Source: Betaproteobacteria bacterium
Lineage (GTDB): Bacteria; Pseudomonadota; Gammaproteobacteria; Burkholderiales; SG8-39
Reading direction: 5' to 3'
Assembly (NCBI GenBank): GCA_016234705.1
Contig: JACRAS010000177.1
Span: 1-64,000, forward strand
DNA: 64,000 bases
Part shown: one piece after another, positions 25,658-34,357 of the stretch
How positions within the stretch are numbered: the stretch's first letter is position 1
How the letters are laid out: the number at the start of each line of letters is the position of its first letter
Notes under the pieces: generated by a model
Seen by the model: only the letters and a program-made list of their open reading frames with translations
Told to the model about the DNA's origin: nothing
Database searches by the model: none
Position numbers and translations under genes: made by a program

Positions 25658-27193
25658 CTATAGCACGAGGTAGATCTGCCAGGCGAGCAGGGCCGCAAGC
25701 AGCAGGCAAAGCATGACGGTGCTGCGGTGGCGGCGGCTTTGCTCGGCGGCCAGGCGCTCCAGCGCGCGCTCGATGCCGGCCGACGGATCGGCGGCGAGGG
25801 CGCGGTGCGCGAGGCGCGGCAGTTGCGGCAGCATGTTGACCCAGCGCGGCGCTTCATTCTGCAGGTTGCGCAGCAAGCCGCGCCAGCCCAGTTGTTCGCT
25901 CATCCAGCGCTCGAGATAAGGCTTGGCGGTGGTCCACAGGTCGAGCTCGGGGTCGAGCTCCCGCCCCAGACCCTCTATGTTGAGCAGGGTTTTCTGCAGC
26001 ATCACCAACTGCGGCTGGATCTCGACATTGAAGCGGCGCGAGGTCTGGAACAGGCGCAACAGCACCCGGCCGAAGGAAATGTCCTTCAGCGGCCGGTCGA
26101 ACACCGGTTCGCACACGGCGCGGATGGCATTCTCGAACTCGTCCACGCGCGTGTCCGCCGGCACCCAGCCCGCTTCGAGGTGCGCCTGCGCCACGCGCTT
26201 GTAATCGCGCTGGAAGAAAGCGAGAAAATTCTGCGCCAGATAGTTTTTGTCGACATCGGTGAGCGTGCCCATGATGCCGAAATCCACGGCGACGTACTTG
26301 CCGCGCACGTCGGCGTCGGTGGAAACGAAAATGTTGCCCGGATGCATGTCGGCGTGGAAAAAACCGTCGCGGAACACCTGGGTGAAGAAGATCTCCACTC
26401 CGGCGCGGCCGAGGCGCGGGATGTCCACCCCGGCTGCGCGCAGCCGCTCCACCTGGCTGATGGGTATGCCGCTGATGCGCTGCATCACCATCACCGAGGA
26501 CGAGCAGTAGTCCCAATAAATTTCCGGAATCGTCAGCAGTGCGGAACCGGCGAAGTTGCGCCGCAACTGGCTCGCGTTCGAGGCTTCGCGCATCAGGTCG
26601 AGCTCGTCGTTCAAGTGCTTGGCGAACTCGGCCACCACCTCGCGCGGTTTCAGGCGCCGGCCGTCGACCCACAGCGCCTCGATCAGGCTGGCGGCGCTGT
26701 CGAGCAGGGCCACGTCCTTCTCGATCGCTTCCTGCATGTTGGGGCGCAGGATCTTGACCGCGCATTCGCGCCCGCCGGGCAGCACGGCGAAATGTACCTG
26801 CGCGATGGAAGCACTCGCCACCGGCAGCGCCGCGAACTGCTCGAACACCTCGGTCACCGGCCGGCCGAATGCGCGTTCCAGCTGGGCGTGGGCGAGTTCG
26901 GTCGAAAACGGCGGCACCTGGTCCTGCAGCTTTGCAAGTTCGTCGGCGATATCGGACGGCAGCAGGTCGCGCCGGGTGGACAGCACCTGGCCGAACTTGA
27001 CGAACAGCGGCCCCAGGGCCTCGAGCGCGAGGCGCAGGCGCACCGCGCGCGGCTCGCCGAGCCTGCGCCAGAACAGCACGCGCTGCACCGCCACCAGCAG
27101 GACGCGCGTGCGCGCGTGGGCGAGCACGAACTCATCCAGGCCGAAGCGGATGCCGACGCTGATGATTCTGGCGAGGCGCAGGAGGCGCTGCAA
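25658..27193 (-). CDS. ubiB: Ubiquinone biosynthesis kinase-like protein UbiB
   Basis: This 511-aa ABC1/ADCK-family atypical kinase is required for aerobic ubiquinone synthesis and associates with the inner membrane. Family motifs are [17 protein letters not shown] (KxGQ, ~65), [12 protein letters not shown] (~128), the catalytic-loop segment [11 protein letters not shown] (~285) and AVDFGIMG (~308). A C-terminal hydrophobic anchor ends the protein ([18 protein letters not shown]). The start used is a TTG giving [14 protein letters not shown], which matches family N-termini. It lies downstream of ubiJ, its functional partner in the Ubi complex. Confidence 0.93.
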   Translation of the reverse strand: MQRLLRLARIISVGIRFGLDEFVLAHARTRVLLVAVQRVLFWRRLGEPRAVRLRLALEALGPLFVKFGQVLSTRRDLLPSDIADELAKLQDQVPPFSTELAHAQLERAFGRPVTEVFEQFAALPVASASIAQVHFAVLPGGRECAVKILRPNMQEAIEKDVALLDSAASLIEALWVDGRRLKPREVVAEFAKHLNDELDLMREASNASQLRRNFAGSALLTIPEIYWDYCSSSVMVMQRISGIPISQVERLRAAGVDIPRLGRAGVEIFFTQVFRDGFFHADMHPGNIFVSTDADVRGKYVAVDFGIMGTLTDVDKNYLAQNFLAFFQRDYKRVAQAHLEAGWVPADTRVDEFENAIRAVCEPVFDRPLKDISFGRVLLRLFQTSRRFNVEIQPQLVMLQKTLLNIEGLGRELDPELDLWTTAKPYLERWMSEQLGWRGLLRNLQNEAPRWVNMLPQLPRLAHRALAADPSAGIERALERLAAEQSRRHRSTVMLCLLLAALLAWQIYLVL

Positions 27194-27289
27194 TTCAGGG
27201 TCTTACGGAAATGGAAAAGGGGATTTTAACCGTAGTGGACGCAGAGGCGCGGATTGCTGTTCCCCGGCGTCCTTCGCGCCCTCGGCGGT

Positions 27290-27868
27290 TCAACTCGTTC
27301 CGGTCAATGCTTCGATTCTTTTCTCGATCCGCGCCAGGTCGTCGCGCAACCGGTCCACGCCGGCGAGGAACTGGCGCACGTCGGCAGGGCGCGCCAACAG
27401 CGGCTGTTCCTCGATCCAGTATTCGGCCAGGTTCTGCGCCAGCTTCTCCGCCGCATCGCTACCCCAGGCGGTGAAGCGCCTGCCCTGCTCCACCATGCGG
27501 TGGGCGAGCACGTCGCCGAATATCCGCGACAGGTCTTCCTCGAAGTCCCAGCGCAGGTGGCGGAACAGGTACTGCACCGTGCTTGCCAGGTCGGCGTTGC
27601 CTTCGATGCCGATTTCGCGCATCAGCGCGTCCTCGCCGCGCGCGAGCGCCGGCAGCGCGCCCAAGCCGATGGTGACGACCAGGTTCGGCGCGGCGTCCCG
27701 GGCGGCATCGGCCAGAAGACCGGAGTCGAGGATGTCGAGGCGCAGCGCGGGCAGCGGCGGGGCGCGGAATTCCACGCACTGTCCGGCGTGGGGCTTGAGC
27801 TTGTCGCGCGCCCAGGCTTCCGCGCCGAGCAGGTGATTGAGAGCGAAAATCCCGGGGGGCGATAACAC
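27290..27868 (-). CDS. ubiJ: Ubiquinone biosynthesis accessory factor UbiJ
   Basis: This 192-aa protein has an N-terminal SCP2-like lipid-binding domain and a C-terminal coiled-coil tail (LRDDLARIEKRIEALTG), the UbiJ layout. It helps assemble the soluble ubiquinone-synthesis complex with UbiK. The GTG at 27868 was chosen because AAGGA lies eight bases upstream and the protein then begins MLSPPGIFALNHLLGAEAW, like known UbiJ starts. An ATG at 27910 and a TTG at 27952 are in frame but lack that support. Its context between ubiE and ubiB is the classic one. Confidence 0.82.
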   Translation of the reverse strand: MLSPPGIFALNHLLGAEAWARDKLKPHAGQCVEFRAPPLPALRLDILDSGLLADAARDAAPNLVVTIGLGALPALARGEDALMREIGIEGNADLASTVQYLFRHLRWDFEEDLSRIFGDVLAHRMVEQGRRFTAWGSDAAEKLAQNLAEYWIEEQPLLARPADVRQFLAGVDRLRDDLARIEKRIEALTGTS

Positions 27869-27953
27869 TGAAGATGTCCTTGGATGCGGATATGCCGGCA
27901 CGGCGCCCATCGCGCTGCCTGAAGGCGGCGCGGCGGGCTTGGTCGGTAACAAT

Positions 27954-28026
27954 ACGAGGGGATACCTCTCCTCGTGCTCCCCTAAGTTTGGGACGTCACA
28001 AGGGTTCTTGTGACGTCCTCTTATGC
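27954..28026 (+). ncRNA. Candidate small RNA, repeat family copy 3
   Basis: The hairpin ACGAGGGG, loop ATACCT, CTCCTCGT lies at 27954-27975 (one G-T pair). The linker contains GTGCTCCCCTAAG. The second stem is a perfect 12-bp inverted repeat at 27991-28018 (GGACGTCACAAG / CTTGTGACGTCC) followed by TCTTATG. Linker and first hairpin match copies 1 and 2. The second stem is paired with unrelated sequence. It lies between ubiJ and the Tim44-like gene, both read on the minus strand. Confidence 0.5.
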
Positions 28027-28039
28027 GAGCGGAGCCCTG

Positions 28040-28918
28040 CTACTGCATTTGCTGTATGCCCGCCAGCACCCAGCCGGTGGCGCCCGACACCGGCTTCGCC
28101 AGGTTCCAGATTTCCTCGAACGATTCCGGTTGCGCATTGGCGTTTTCGCGGATCATGCCGGAGAAGCGCACGCTGGCCCAATGGCTGTTGCCCTCGGTAA
28201 CCGCTTCCAGCAAGTCGGCGTTGAGCGTCACCACGTCGGTCTGTTGCCCGCTCGCGGCGTGTTCCCGCAGATCCTGCTTTATCGACTCGAACATCTCGTC
28301 GGTGGTGAATTCGCGCAACTCGTCCAGCTTGCCGCTGTCATGCACCGCCTGCAGTTTGACGAAATTGAGTTTCGCCTGGCGCAGAAAGCCCTCGGTGTCG
28401 AATCCGGCGGGGATGTTCGCTTGCGGATGCGCGCCGAAGGCGGGCGCGGCGCCAAGGCCGGCCGGCGGCGAGAGCGGCGGGGCAGCCTCGGGTTGGCTGC
28501 CAATGCCGGCATATTGCATATTGCCTTCGGTCTTGGACCGGGTGAGCAGGCGAATGACAAAGAACACGGCGAAGCCGACCAGGGCCATCATCAGCACACT
28601 GCTCAGGATGCTTCCCAGGCCTCCCATTCCGCCTTGGCCGAGAAGCCAGCCCAAGCCGAGGCCGGCGGCAAGACCTGCGATCGGGCCGAGCCAGCGGTTG
28701 CCGGCGGGCGCTGGCGCGGCAGCCGGGGCCGGCGCTGCGGCCGGGGCCGTTGGCGCGGCCTTCGAAGGCGGGGTCTGCTGCACGCTCTTGTTCGGAGCCA
28801 CGCTGGAGCGCTGCGCGCCCATGCTCCTGCCGCCGCCCAGACGCGCGGCCTCGGCGTCCTGGACCATCAAACCGAGTGCCAGGAATGCGGCGATCGAAAT
28901 CGAAAATAGATGTTTCAT
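28040..28918 (-). CDS. Tim44-like domain protein
   Basis: This 292-aa exported or membrane protein has an N-terminal signal-like segment (ISIAAFLALGLMVQDAEA). A Pro/Ala-rich linker follows (~45-75). A Gly-rich hydrophobic stretch spans ~80-125 (IAGLAAGLGLGWLLGQGG, then VLMMALVGFAVFFVI). A C-terminal Tim44/Mba1-like domain covers ~165-292. A very strong ribosome-binding site (CAGGAGGAAC) precedes the ATG. It sits in the ubi cluster, but a role there has not been shown to my knowledge. Confidence 0.85.
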   Translation of the reverse strand: MKHLFSISIAAFLALGLMVQDAEAARLGGGRSMGAQRSSVAPNKSVQQTPPSKAAPTAPAAAPAPAAAPAPAGNRWLGPIAGLAAGLGLGWLLGQGGMGGLGSILSSVLMMALVGFAVFFVIRLLTRSKTEGNMQYAGIGSQPEAAPPLSPPAGLGAAPAFGAHPQANIPAGFDTEGFLRQAKLNFVKLQAVHDSGKLDELREFTTDEMFESIKQDLREHAASGQQTDVVTLNADLLEAVTEGNSHWASVRFSGMIRENANAQPESFEEIWNLAKPVSGATGWVLAGIQQMQ

Positions 28919-28965
28919 TTGTTCCTCCTGTTACAGCATGAACCGAGCATTATGCGCTATTACCC

Positions 28966-29700
28966 TCAGAATTTGTAACCTCGATGCAGCGCTACCACGC
29001 CGGCGCTCAAGTTGAAATATTCGACCCGCTCCAGACCCGCTTGTTCCATCAGGCCCTTCAATTGCTCCTGGTCTGGATGCACGCGTATGGATTCGGCCAG
29101 GTAGCGGTAGCTGTCGGCGTCGCCTGCAATCTTGGACCCCAGCCAGGGCAGCACCTTGAACGAATACCAGTCGTAGGCGCGGGTCAGAGGCCGCCACACG
29201 CGAGAGAATTCCAGCACCAGCAGCCGCCCGCCCGGCTTGAGCACCCTGCGCATCTCGGCCAGCGCCGATTCCTTGTGGGTCATGTTGCGCAGCCCGAAGG
29301 CGACGCAGACGCAGTCGAAACAATCGGCGCGAAAAGGCAGCTTTTCGGCATCGCACTGCGCCAGCGGCAAGGCTCGGCCCTGGTCTAGCAGCCGGTCGCG
29401 TCCGCGCGCGAGCATGGCGCGATTGATGTCGCTGAGCCATACCTGGCCTTCGGGGCCGACGCGGCGCGCAAACGCGCTCGCCAGATCGCCGCTGCCCGAA
29501 GCGACATCGAGCACGCGTTCGCCCGTCCTGACGCCGGCCAGCGCGATGGTAAACGCCTTCCAGGCACGGTGCATTCCGGCCGACATCAGGTCGTTCATCA
29601 GGTCGTAGTTGGGCGCGACCGAGTCGAATACGCCGGCGACCTTTTGCGCCTTCTCGGTTTCGTCTATCTCTTGATAGCCGAAGTGGGTCTTGCCGTTCAT
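28966..29700 (-). CDS. ubiE: Demethylmenaquinone/ubiquinone C-methyltransferase UbiE
   Basis: This 244-aa SAM-dependent methyltransferase acts in ubiquinone and menaquinone synthesis. It starts [18 protein letters not shown]. The family signatures are visible: [17 protein letters not shown] near 32, the SAM loop [15 protein letters not shown] near 61, and [20 protein letters not shown] near 133. RLLVLEFSR follows near 155. The length matches the family. With ubiJ and ubiB it forms the usual ubiEJB cluster, here interrupted by the Tim44-like gene. Confidence 0.95.
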   Translation of the reverse strand: MNGKTHFGYQEIDETEKAQKVAGVFDSVAPNYDLMNDLMSAGMHRAWKAFTIALAGVRTGERVLDVASGSGDLASAFARRVGPEGQVWLSDINRAMLARGRDRLLDQGRALPLAQCDAEKLPFRADCFDCVCVAFGLRNMTHKESALAEMRRVLKPGGRLLVLEFSRVWRPLTRAYDWYSFKVLPWLGSKIAGDADSYRYLAESIRVHPDQEQLKGLMEQAGLERVEYFNLSAGVVALHRGYKF

Positions 29701-29712
29701 CGCAGGTTCGGC

Positions 29713-30111
29713 TCAGTGGCAGCCGCTTTTGACCGGCGCGGTGGGGGTGGTGCCGGGCTCCCGGCTGGCGCCGGCCGCCTGCAGGCGCTGCAGATATTGC
29801 TGCCATAACTGGTCCCGGTCAAGCCCGAGTTCGTACAGGTAGTCCCAGGAGTAGAGTCCGCTGTCGTGTCCGTCGGAAAAGCGCGGCTGGACCGCATAGC
29901 TGCCCACCGGTTCGATCGCGGTGATGTCGACATTCTTCTTGCCGACTTGCAGCACTTCCTGCCCCGGCCCGTGGCCACGCACCTCGGCCGAGGGCGAGTA
30001 CACGCGCAGGAATTCGTACGACAGCTCGAAGCGCTTGCCGTCGCCGAACGAGATTTCCATCTGGCGCGACTTCTGGTGCAGCTTGATTTCAGTGGGCGTG
30101 TGCTTGTTCAT
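29713..30111 (-). CDS. DUF971 / gamma-butyrobetaine hydroxylase N-terminal-like protein
   Basis: This 132-aa protein resembles the DUF971 family (PTEIKLHQKSRQMEISF, LSYEFLRVYSPSAEVRGHG, GSYAVQPRFSDGHDSGLYSW). The family takes its other name from the zinc-containing N-terminal domain of gamma-butyrobetaine hydroxylase. In bacteria it is often encoded beside ubiE, as here, 12 nt upstream. The function is unproven. Ending in KSGCH, it may bind metal at the tail, but that is speculation. Confidence 0.83.
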   Translation of the reverse strand: MNKHTPTEIKLHQKSRQMEISFGDGKRFELSYEFLRVYSPSAEVRGHGPGQEVLQVGKKNVDITAIEPVGSYAVQPRFSDGHDSGLYSWDYLYELGLDRDQLWQQYLQRLQAAGASREPGTTPTAPVKSGCH

Positions 30112-30164
30112 GTCAGTGGCGCGAAGCGGGGGCGCCTATGATACCGCGGCCAGCGCCTTTGTGG

Positions 30165-30182
30165 CTGTAACCAAAATGTCAT
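30165..30182 (+). promoter_or_regulatory. Pho box upstream of phoB
   Basis: CTGTAAC-CAAA-ATGTCAT keeps the 7-4-7 layout and most bases of the PhoB consensus (CTGTCAT-N4-CTGTCAT). It lies 40-57 nt before the phoB start, a position fitting activation of the phoBR operon by PhoB-P. Confidence 0.7.
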
Positions 30183-30221
30183 GCAAGCGACATACTATTG
30201 CACCAGGAAATCGACAAAATC

Positions 30222-30911
30222 ATGCCACTCAATGTTTTGATCGTAGAAGACGAAGCTGCCATCCAGGAACTGATTGCCGTCAACCTGGAAAGCGCAGGTC
30301 ACCATGTATCGCGGGCCTCGGATGCGGAGCAGGCGCTCACTAGCATACGCCAGACCCTGCCCGATCTGGTGCTGTTGGACTGGATGCTGCCCGGGCAGTC
30401 GGGATTGGCGATCGCGCGCCAGTTGCGCGCAAACGAGCGCACCCGGACCATCCCCATCATCATGCTTACCGCGAAATCGGCCGAGCAGGACAAGGTCCTC
30501 GGGCTGGAGGCGGGCGCGGACGACTATGTCACCAAGCCGTTCTCGCCGCGCGAGCTGCTGGCGCGCATCAAGGCGCTAATGCGCCGGCGTGCGCCGCAAC
30601 TGACGGACGACGTGGTCGAGGCGCAGGGCCTGCGCCTGGATCCGGCCGCGCACCGGGTCAGCGGCAACGGTCTGGCGCTCGACCTGGGGCCGACCGAATT
30701 CCGCCTGCTGCATTTTTTCATGACCCACGCCGAACGGGTCCACAGCCGCGCGCAGTTGCTCGACCGCGTCTGGGGCGATCATGTGTTCGTCGAGGAACGC
30801 ACGGTGGATGTGCACATCCGCCGGCTGCGCAAAGCGCTCGAGGCGAGCGGCCACGATCGCATGATCGAGACCGTGCGCGGCAGCGGCTATCGCTTCACCG
30901 CTACGGCCTGA
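30222..30911 (+). CDS. phoB: Phosphate regulon response regulator PhoB
   Basis: This 229-aa OmpR-class regulator has exactly the length of E. coli PhoB. The receiver domain spans 1-120 (VLIVEDEAA, phosphoacceptor Asp in VLLDWMLPGQSG, then MLTAKSAEQDKV and DDYVTKPFSPREL). A winged-helix DNA-binding domain spans ~130-229 (LGPTEFRLLHFF, SRAQLLDRVWGDH, VDVHIRRLRKAL, GSGYRF). The ATG at 30222 gives MPLNVLIVEDE. An earlier TTG at 30198 is possible but less typical. The gene is followed by phoR and preceded by a Pho box. Confidence 0.93.
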   Translation: MPLNVLIVEDEAAIQELIAVNLESAGHHVSRASDAEQALTSIRQTLPDLVLLDWMLPGQSGLAIARQLRANERTRTIPIIMLTAKSAEQDKVLGLEAGADDYVTKPFSPRELLARIKALMRRRAPQLTDDVVEAQGLRLDPAAHRVSGNGLALDLGPTEFRLLHFFMTHAERVHSRAQLLDRVWGDHVFVEERTVDVHIRRLRKALEASGHDRMIETVRGSGYRFTATA

Positions 30912-30996
30912 AACGCCCGGCCTGCAGGGCAGGCAGCGCGGTCATGCGATAATTGCCGGCCCGGAAAATAGGCCTATCGGTGATAACAGGATCGCA

Positions 30997-32313
30997 TTGA
31001 ATTCCGTCTGGATGCGCGGCGCGGCGGCTCTTGCCGGCGTGTTTGCCGTCGGTCTGATCGTCTGGCCGCTCGCCGGCCCGGTCTGGGCGCTAGCCGCCGT
31101 CTGCCTTGGCCTCGTGCTTTTGCTGCTGCGTCATGCGGCCAATCTGGCGGCACTGGCCGGCTGGTTGCGCGATCCCTTGGCGAAGCCGGTGCCGCAGGGT
31201 AGCGGCATCTGGGAAGAGGTGCTGGTCGGGCTCCACCGTTTCGTGCGCGCCCGCATCAAACAGGAGCAGCAGCTCAGCGAAGACCTCGTGCGCTTTCGCA
31301 GCGCTGGCCTGGCCCTGCCCGACGGCGTCGTCCTGCTCGACGCGCGTGGACACATCGAGTGGTGCAACCCGATTGCCAGCCGGTACCTCGGGCTGGACGA
31401 GCAGCGCGATCTGGGCCAGCCCCTGCTTAACCTGGTGCGGCACCCGGATCTCGCCGCCTACCTCGAGCGGGGCGAATACGCCGAGCCGCTCACCCTGCGC
31501 CTCACGCGCGGCGAGGGCTTGGTGCTTTCGCTCGCCATCATCGCCTATGGCGAGGCGCAAAAACTCCTGCTTGCGAGCGACATCACCCTGGCGGAGAAAG
31601 TCGAAACCATGCGGCGCGATTTCGTCGCCAACGTTTCGCATGAACTCAAAAGCCCGCTTACGGTGGTGGCCGGATTTCTGGAAACGCTCACCGACGGCGA
31701 AGTCAAACTCGACGAGCGGCGCCGGCAGGGCTATCTGGAGATGATGCGCGAGCACACACTACGCATGCAGCGGCTGGTGGAAGATCTGCTCACGCTATCG
31801 GCCCTGGAGAGCAGCCGGGGCTCGAGCGATGAGACCCTGGTCGACGTTTCGGTTCTGCTTGCCGGCGTGCGCGATGAAGCGCTGGTCCTGAGTGCCGGGC
31901 GCCATCGCATCGGGATCAGTGCGCAAGACCCGGTTCTGCTGCTCGCCAACGCGCAGGAGCTGCGCAGCGCGTTCGGCAATCTGGTGAGCAACGCCGTGCG
32001 CTACACGCCTCCCGGCGGGGACATCCGGCTCAGCTGGAGGCGGCGCGGCGCGCAAGCGGTGTTCAGCGTCGCCGACAGCGGTCCCGGCATCGAGCCGCGC
32101 CATATCCCGCGCCTGACCGAGCGCTTCTACCGCGTCGACCAAAGCCGCTCGCGCGAGACCGGCGGCACCGGACTCGGCCTGGCCATCGTGAAGCACGTGC
32201 TGACGCGTCATCAGGCGACGCTGGAAATCGAGAGCGAACCGGGTGCGGGGAGCACATTTTCCGCGGTGTTCCCCGCGCGGCGGATTAAATCCGTGGCCGA
32301 AGCAGCGACTTAA
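30997..32313 (+). CDS. phoR: Phosphate regulon sensor histidine kinase PhoR
   Basis: This 438-aa kinase has two N-terminal membrane segments (~5-45). A PAS domain covers ~95-190 (LPDGVVLLDARGHIEWCNP). The HisKA box is VSHELKSPLTVVAGFLETL (~212). The HATPase domain has NLVSNAVRYTPPGG, VADSGPGI and GGTGLGLAIVKH. This is the PhoR layout, and the protein should control PhoB phosphorylation. The start shown is TTG; an ATG 15 nt later is an alternative. It follows phoB by 85 nt. Confidence 0.92.
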   Translation: MNSVWMRGAAALAGVFAVGLIVWPLAGPVWALAAVCLGLVLLLLRHAANLAALAGWLRDPLAKPVPQGSGIWEEVLVGLHRFVRARIKQEQQLSEDLVRFRSAGLALPDGVVLLDARGHIEWCNPIASRYLGLDEQRDLGQPLLNLVRHPDLAAYLERGEYAEPLTLRLTRGEGLVLSLAIIAYGEAQKLLLASDITLAEKVETMRRDFVANVSHELKSPLTVVAGFLETLTDGEVKLDERRRQGYLEMMREHTLRMQRLVEDLLTLSALESSRGSSDETLVDVSVLLAGVRDEALVLSAGRHRIGISAQDPVLLLANAQELRSAFGNLVSNAVRYTPPGGDIRLSWRRRGAQAVFSVADSGPGIEPRHIPRLTERFYRVDQSRSRETGGTGLGLAIVKHVLTRHQATLEIESEPGAGSTFSAVFPARRIKSVAEAAT

Positions 32314-32747
32314 ATCGCGCTCCCGGTTGTTGCACAGTAGCGACTTTACGCGGACGAGAAGCCGTCCGCGCGCAATCGGCGATCTTGTATAAAACCACCA
32401 CGCTGTGTTTGGTGTTAACCGTAATCGTTTTTTTTGTACGAATGTGCTTTTCATCCGTACAAAAAAATGGTTGGCGCGCGCAGCGCGCAATGGCCGCGCG
32501 GCGAAAATTGTGGACGTCGGAGGATACCTCGATCTGTGGCGCTTGAACTTGCGCGGACGGCAACCGTCCGCGCGGATCACCGATTGCGCACGGACGAAAA
32601 ACTGTCCGCACGCAATCGGCGATCTTGGATAACCCCACCCAGCCCGTATTTGATGTTATCCGTACCAAAAACACGGTTGGCGCGCGCAGCGCGCAAGTCC
32701 GTTCGCGACCTGCGACGGAATTTGGGACGCCGTATATGAAAAGCAGG
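32314..32747. repeat. Non-coding spacer with imperfect direct repeats
   Basis: This 434-nt gap between the converging phoR and the 534-aa gene holds two imperfect copies of a composite repeat, at about 32343-32491 and 32588-32702. Shared blocks are GCGGACGA..GTCCGC, CGCAATCGGCGATCTTG(T/G)ATAA, a TGTTA(A/T)CCGTA segment and GGTTGGCGCGCGCAGCGCGCAA. Between them lies a third CGGACGGCAACCGTCCG hairpin at about 32556-32575. Copy one also has a GTACGAA...TTCATCCGTAC inverted repeat. Open frames here are short and the encoded repeats mirror the DNA repeats. I see no gene. Confidence 0.7.
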
Positions 32748-34352
32748 TTAGCGCGCAGGCTCGATCGCGACGCGCTCAAAATCGCTGCCGCGCTCGATCA
32801 CGCCGCTGAGCAGCAGCAACTCGGACGTGTCGCTGTAGACTTCGAGCACGCGCTTCGGCCGGTACCAGCCGGGAGGCAGAATCAGCGAGGCCGGTGTTGC
32901 CAGCGCGGGGAGAGCGGGGCAATAGAGAGCCGGGACGAATGTTTCCGCTTGCGCGTTGATGCCGGTGGGCCGCGCGGCCACGGCCCGGGGCACGCCGGGG
33001 ATGACGCGAACTCCGACGAGAAGGGCGTCCTCCTCATCGGTCATGAGCCAGCGCACCACACCCACCAGGAAACTCTTGGCGTCGGCGGGACGCACCGCGA
33101 TCAGTTGAGTGTGGACATAACGCGCGCCGCTCGAGGCCGCCGGGCGCACGATGCGCAGGCCCGACAGGCTTTCCTCCCGCAGCAACCAGTCCTCGATGAC
33201 GTAGCCCCCGGCTTCGATATACGCCTCCTCGCGGCGCGTGCTGGCGTGGCCGAAAGCGGCGATCTCGTCGCGCTGCCGCCGCGTCAGCTCGGTTGCATGC
33301 CCGGGTTGGCGGAAAGTCTTGCCCGAGATATGGTAGTGCATGGAGACCAGGGTACTGCACGCCTGCGCCTTTGCGCTGACGCCGCGGCGCGCATGCACGC
33401 GCCCGTTCTTGCCCTCGCACCATAGCCGGAACAGCAGCACCAGTAACTGCTCGACTCCGGGCATGGCGCAATCCTCGCCCAGTCCCAGGCTGGCGGGCGG
33501 CTCGCCCTTGCGCAGCAGCACTACGCGCTTTTTCAGGGTGCGGGCAAGTTCGCCGATGTCGAGCCAGCGCGAGGCGCTACGCCCGTCCGCGTCGGCTTCG
33601 CGGTAGGCGCCCGCGGCGGCGGAAAAATCGAGCAGCAGCGGCGGCAGGCTCTTGTCCTCGGGCGGGTTGCGCCGGATAGGGACATGCTGGGCCCAGTTTT
33701 CAAGCCAACCCTGGATTTGCAGCAGTTGCTTTTGCTGTTGCTCGTTGGGGTTTGCGAGCACGAACAGCAGTGCCCGCACGTATACCTCGGCGCAGCTTAC
33801 ATCCGTCTTTTTCACCGAATCCCGGACGGCCGTGGCGGTTTCCCGCGACTCCTCGGCATGGCAGTAGAACTGGTGCAGGGTCAGCCAGTAGGCGTCGGGG
33901 AAAGCATGGTAGATGCGGCAGTGGTCGAACATGTTCGAAGCCACGCAATCGAGCGCGCGCTGGCAGATGAGCGCGGTCTGGGCTTCGAGCTTGCCCTCGA
34001 TCCTGCTATTGAGGCAGCGCTGGTAGCCGGCGAGCAGTTCCTGCCACAACTGCACCACGTGCGCGAAAATGCCGCGTTCCACCTGAGTGAGCGGCAGCGG
34101 CTTGTTCGCCAGTTTCTTGATCTGCTCCGCTTGCACGAAATAGATCGGTTCGCGCAACGCTTCAAGCACCCTGAGCCGTTCTGCTGGAGGCATGTCGAAG
34201 CGGTTGAGCTCGTGCAGTTGGTCGAGCAGCCGGATTTGCGCAGGCGCGACGTTCACCAGAGGCAGCTCGGTCAGCCACGCAGCACAGGAGGCGCTGTCGC
34301 TGAAATCCGGATGTGCTTCGGCAGAAATTTCGGGTAGCTGGAAATCGTGCAT
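32748..34352 (-). CDS. Conserved hypothetical cytoplasmic protein
   Basis: This 534-aa protein has no signal peptide or membrane segment. It begins MHDFQLPEISAEAHPDFSDS, followed by AWLTELPLVNVAPAQIRLLDQL. The N-terminal ~370 residues look helical. The last ~150 residues (RIVRPAASSGARYVHTQLIAV, then LVGVVRWLMTDEEDALLVGV) suggest a beta-barrel-like domain, perhaps distantly PilZ-related. The RxxxR and (D/N)xSxxG motifs for c-di-GMP are not present. I cannot assign a function. It is encoded 5 nt downstream of the HIT-family gene, so the two are probably co-transcribed. Confidence 0.72.
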   Translation of the reverse strand: MHDFQLPEISAEAHPDFSDSASCAAWLTELPLVNVAPAQIRLLDQLHELNRFDMPPAERLRVLEALREPIYFVQAEQIKKLANKPLPLTQVERGIFAHVVQLWQELLAGYQRCLNSRIEGKLEAQTALICQRALDCVASNMFDHCRIYHAFPDAYWLTLHQFYCHAEESRETATAVRDSVKKTDVSCAEVYVRALLFVLANPNEQQQKQLLQIQGWLENWAQHVPIRRNPPEDKSLPPLLLDFSAAAGAYREADADGRSASRWLDIGELARTLKKRVVLLRKGEPPASLGLGEDCAMPGVEQLLVLLFRLWCEGKNGRVHARRGVSAKAQACSTLVSMHYHISGKTFRQPGHATELTRRQRDEIAAFGHASTRREEAYIEAGGYVIEDWLLREESLSGLRIVRPAASSGARYVHTQLIAVRPADAKSFLVGVVRWLMTDEEDALLVGVRVIPGVPRAVAARPTGINAQAETFVPALYCPALPALATPASLILPPGWYRPKRVLEVYSDTSELLLLSGVIERGSDFERVAIEPAR

Positions 34353-34357
34353 ACGGG

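Noticed and set aside
32285-32779. 164-codon minus-strand frame with repeated peptide (KIADC-type words)
   Set aside because: The peptide repeats simply mirror the DNA repeats of the non-coding spacer. The frame also runs into phoR and has no ribosome-binding site that I can see.
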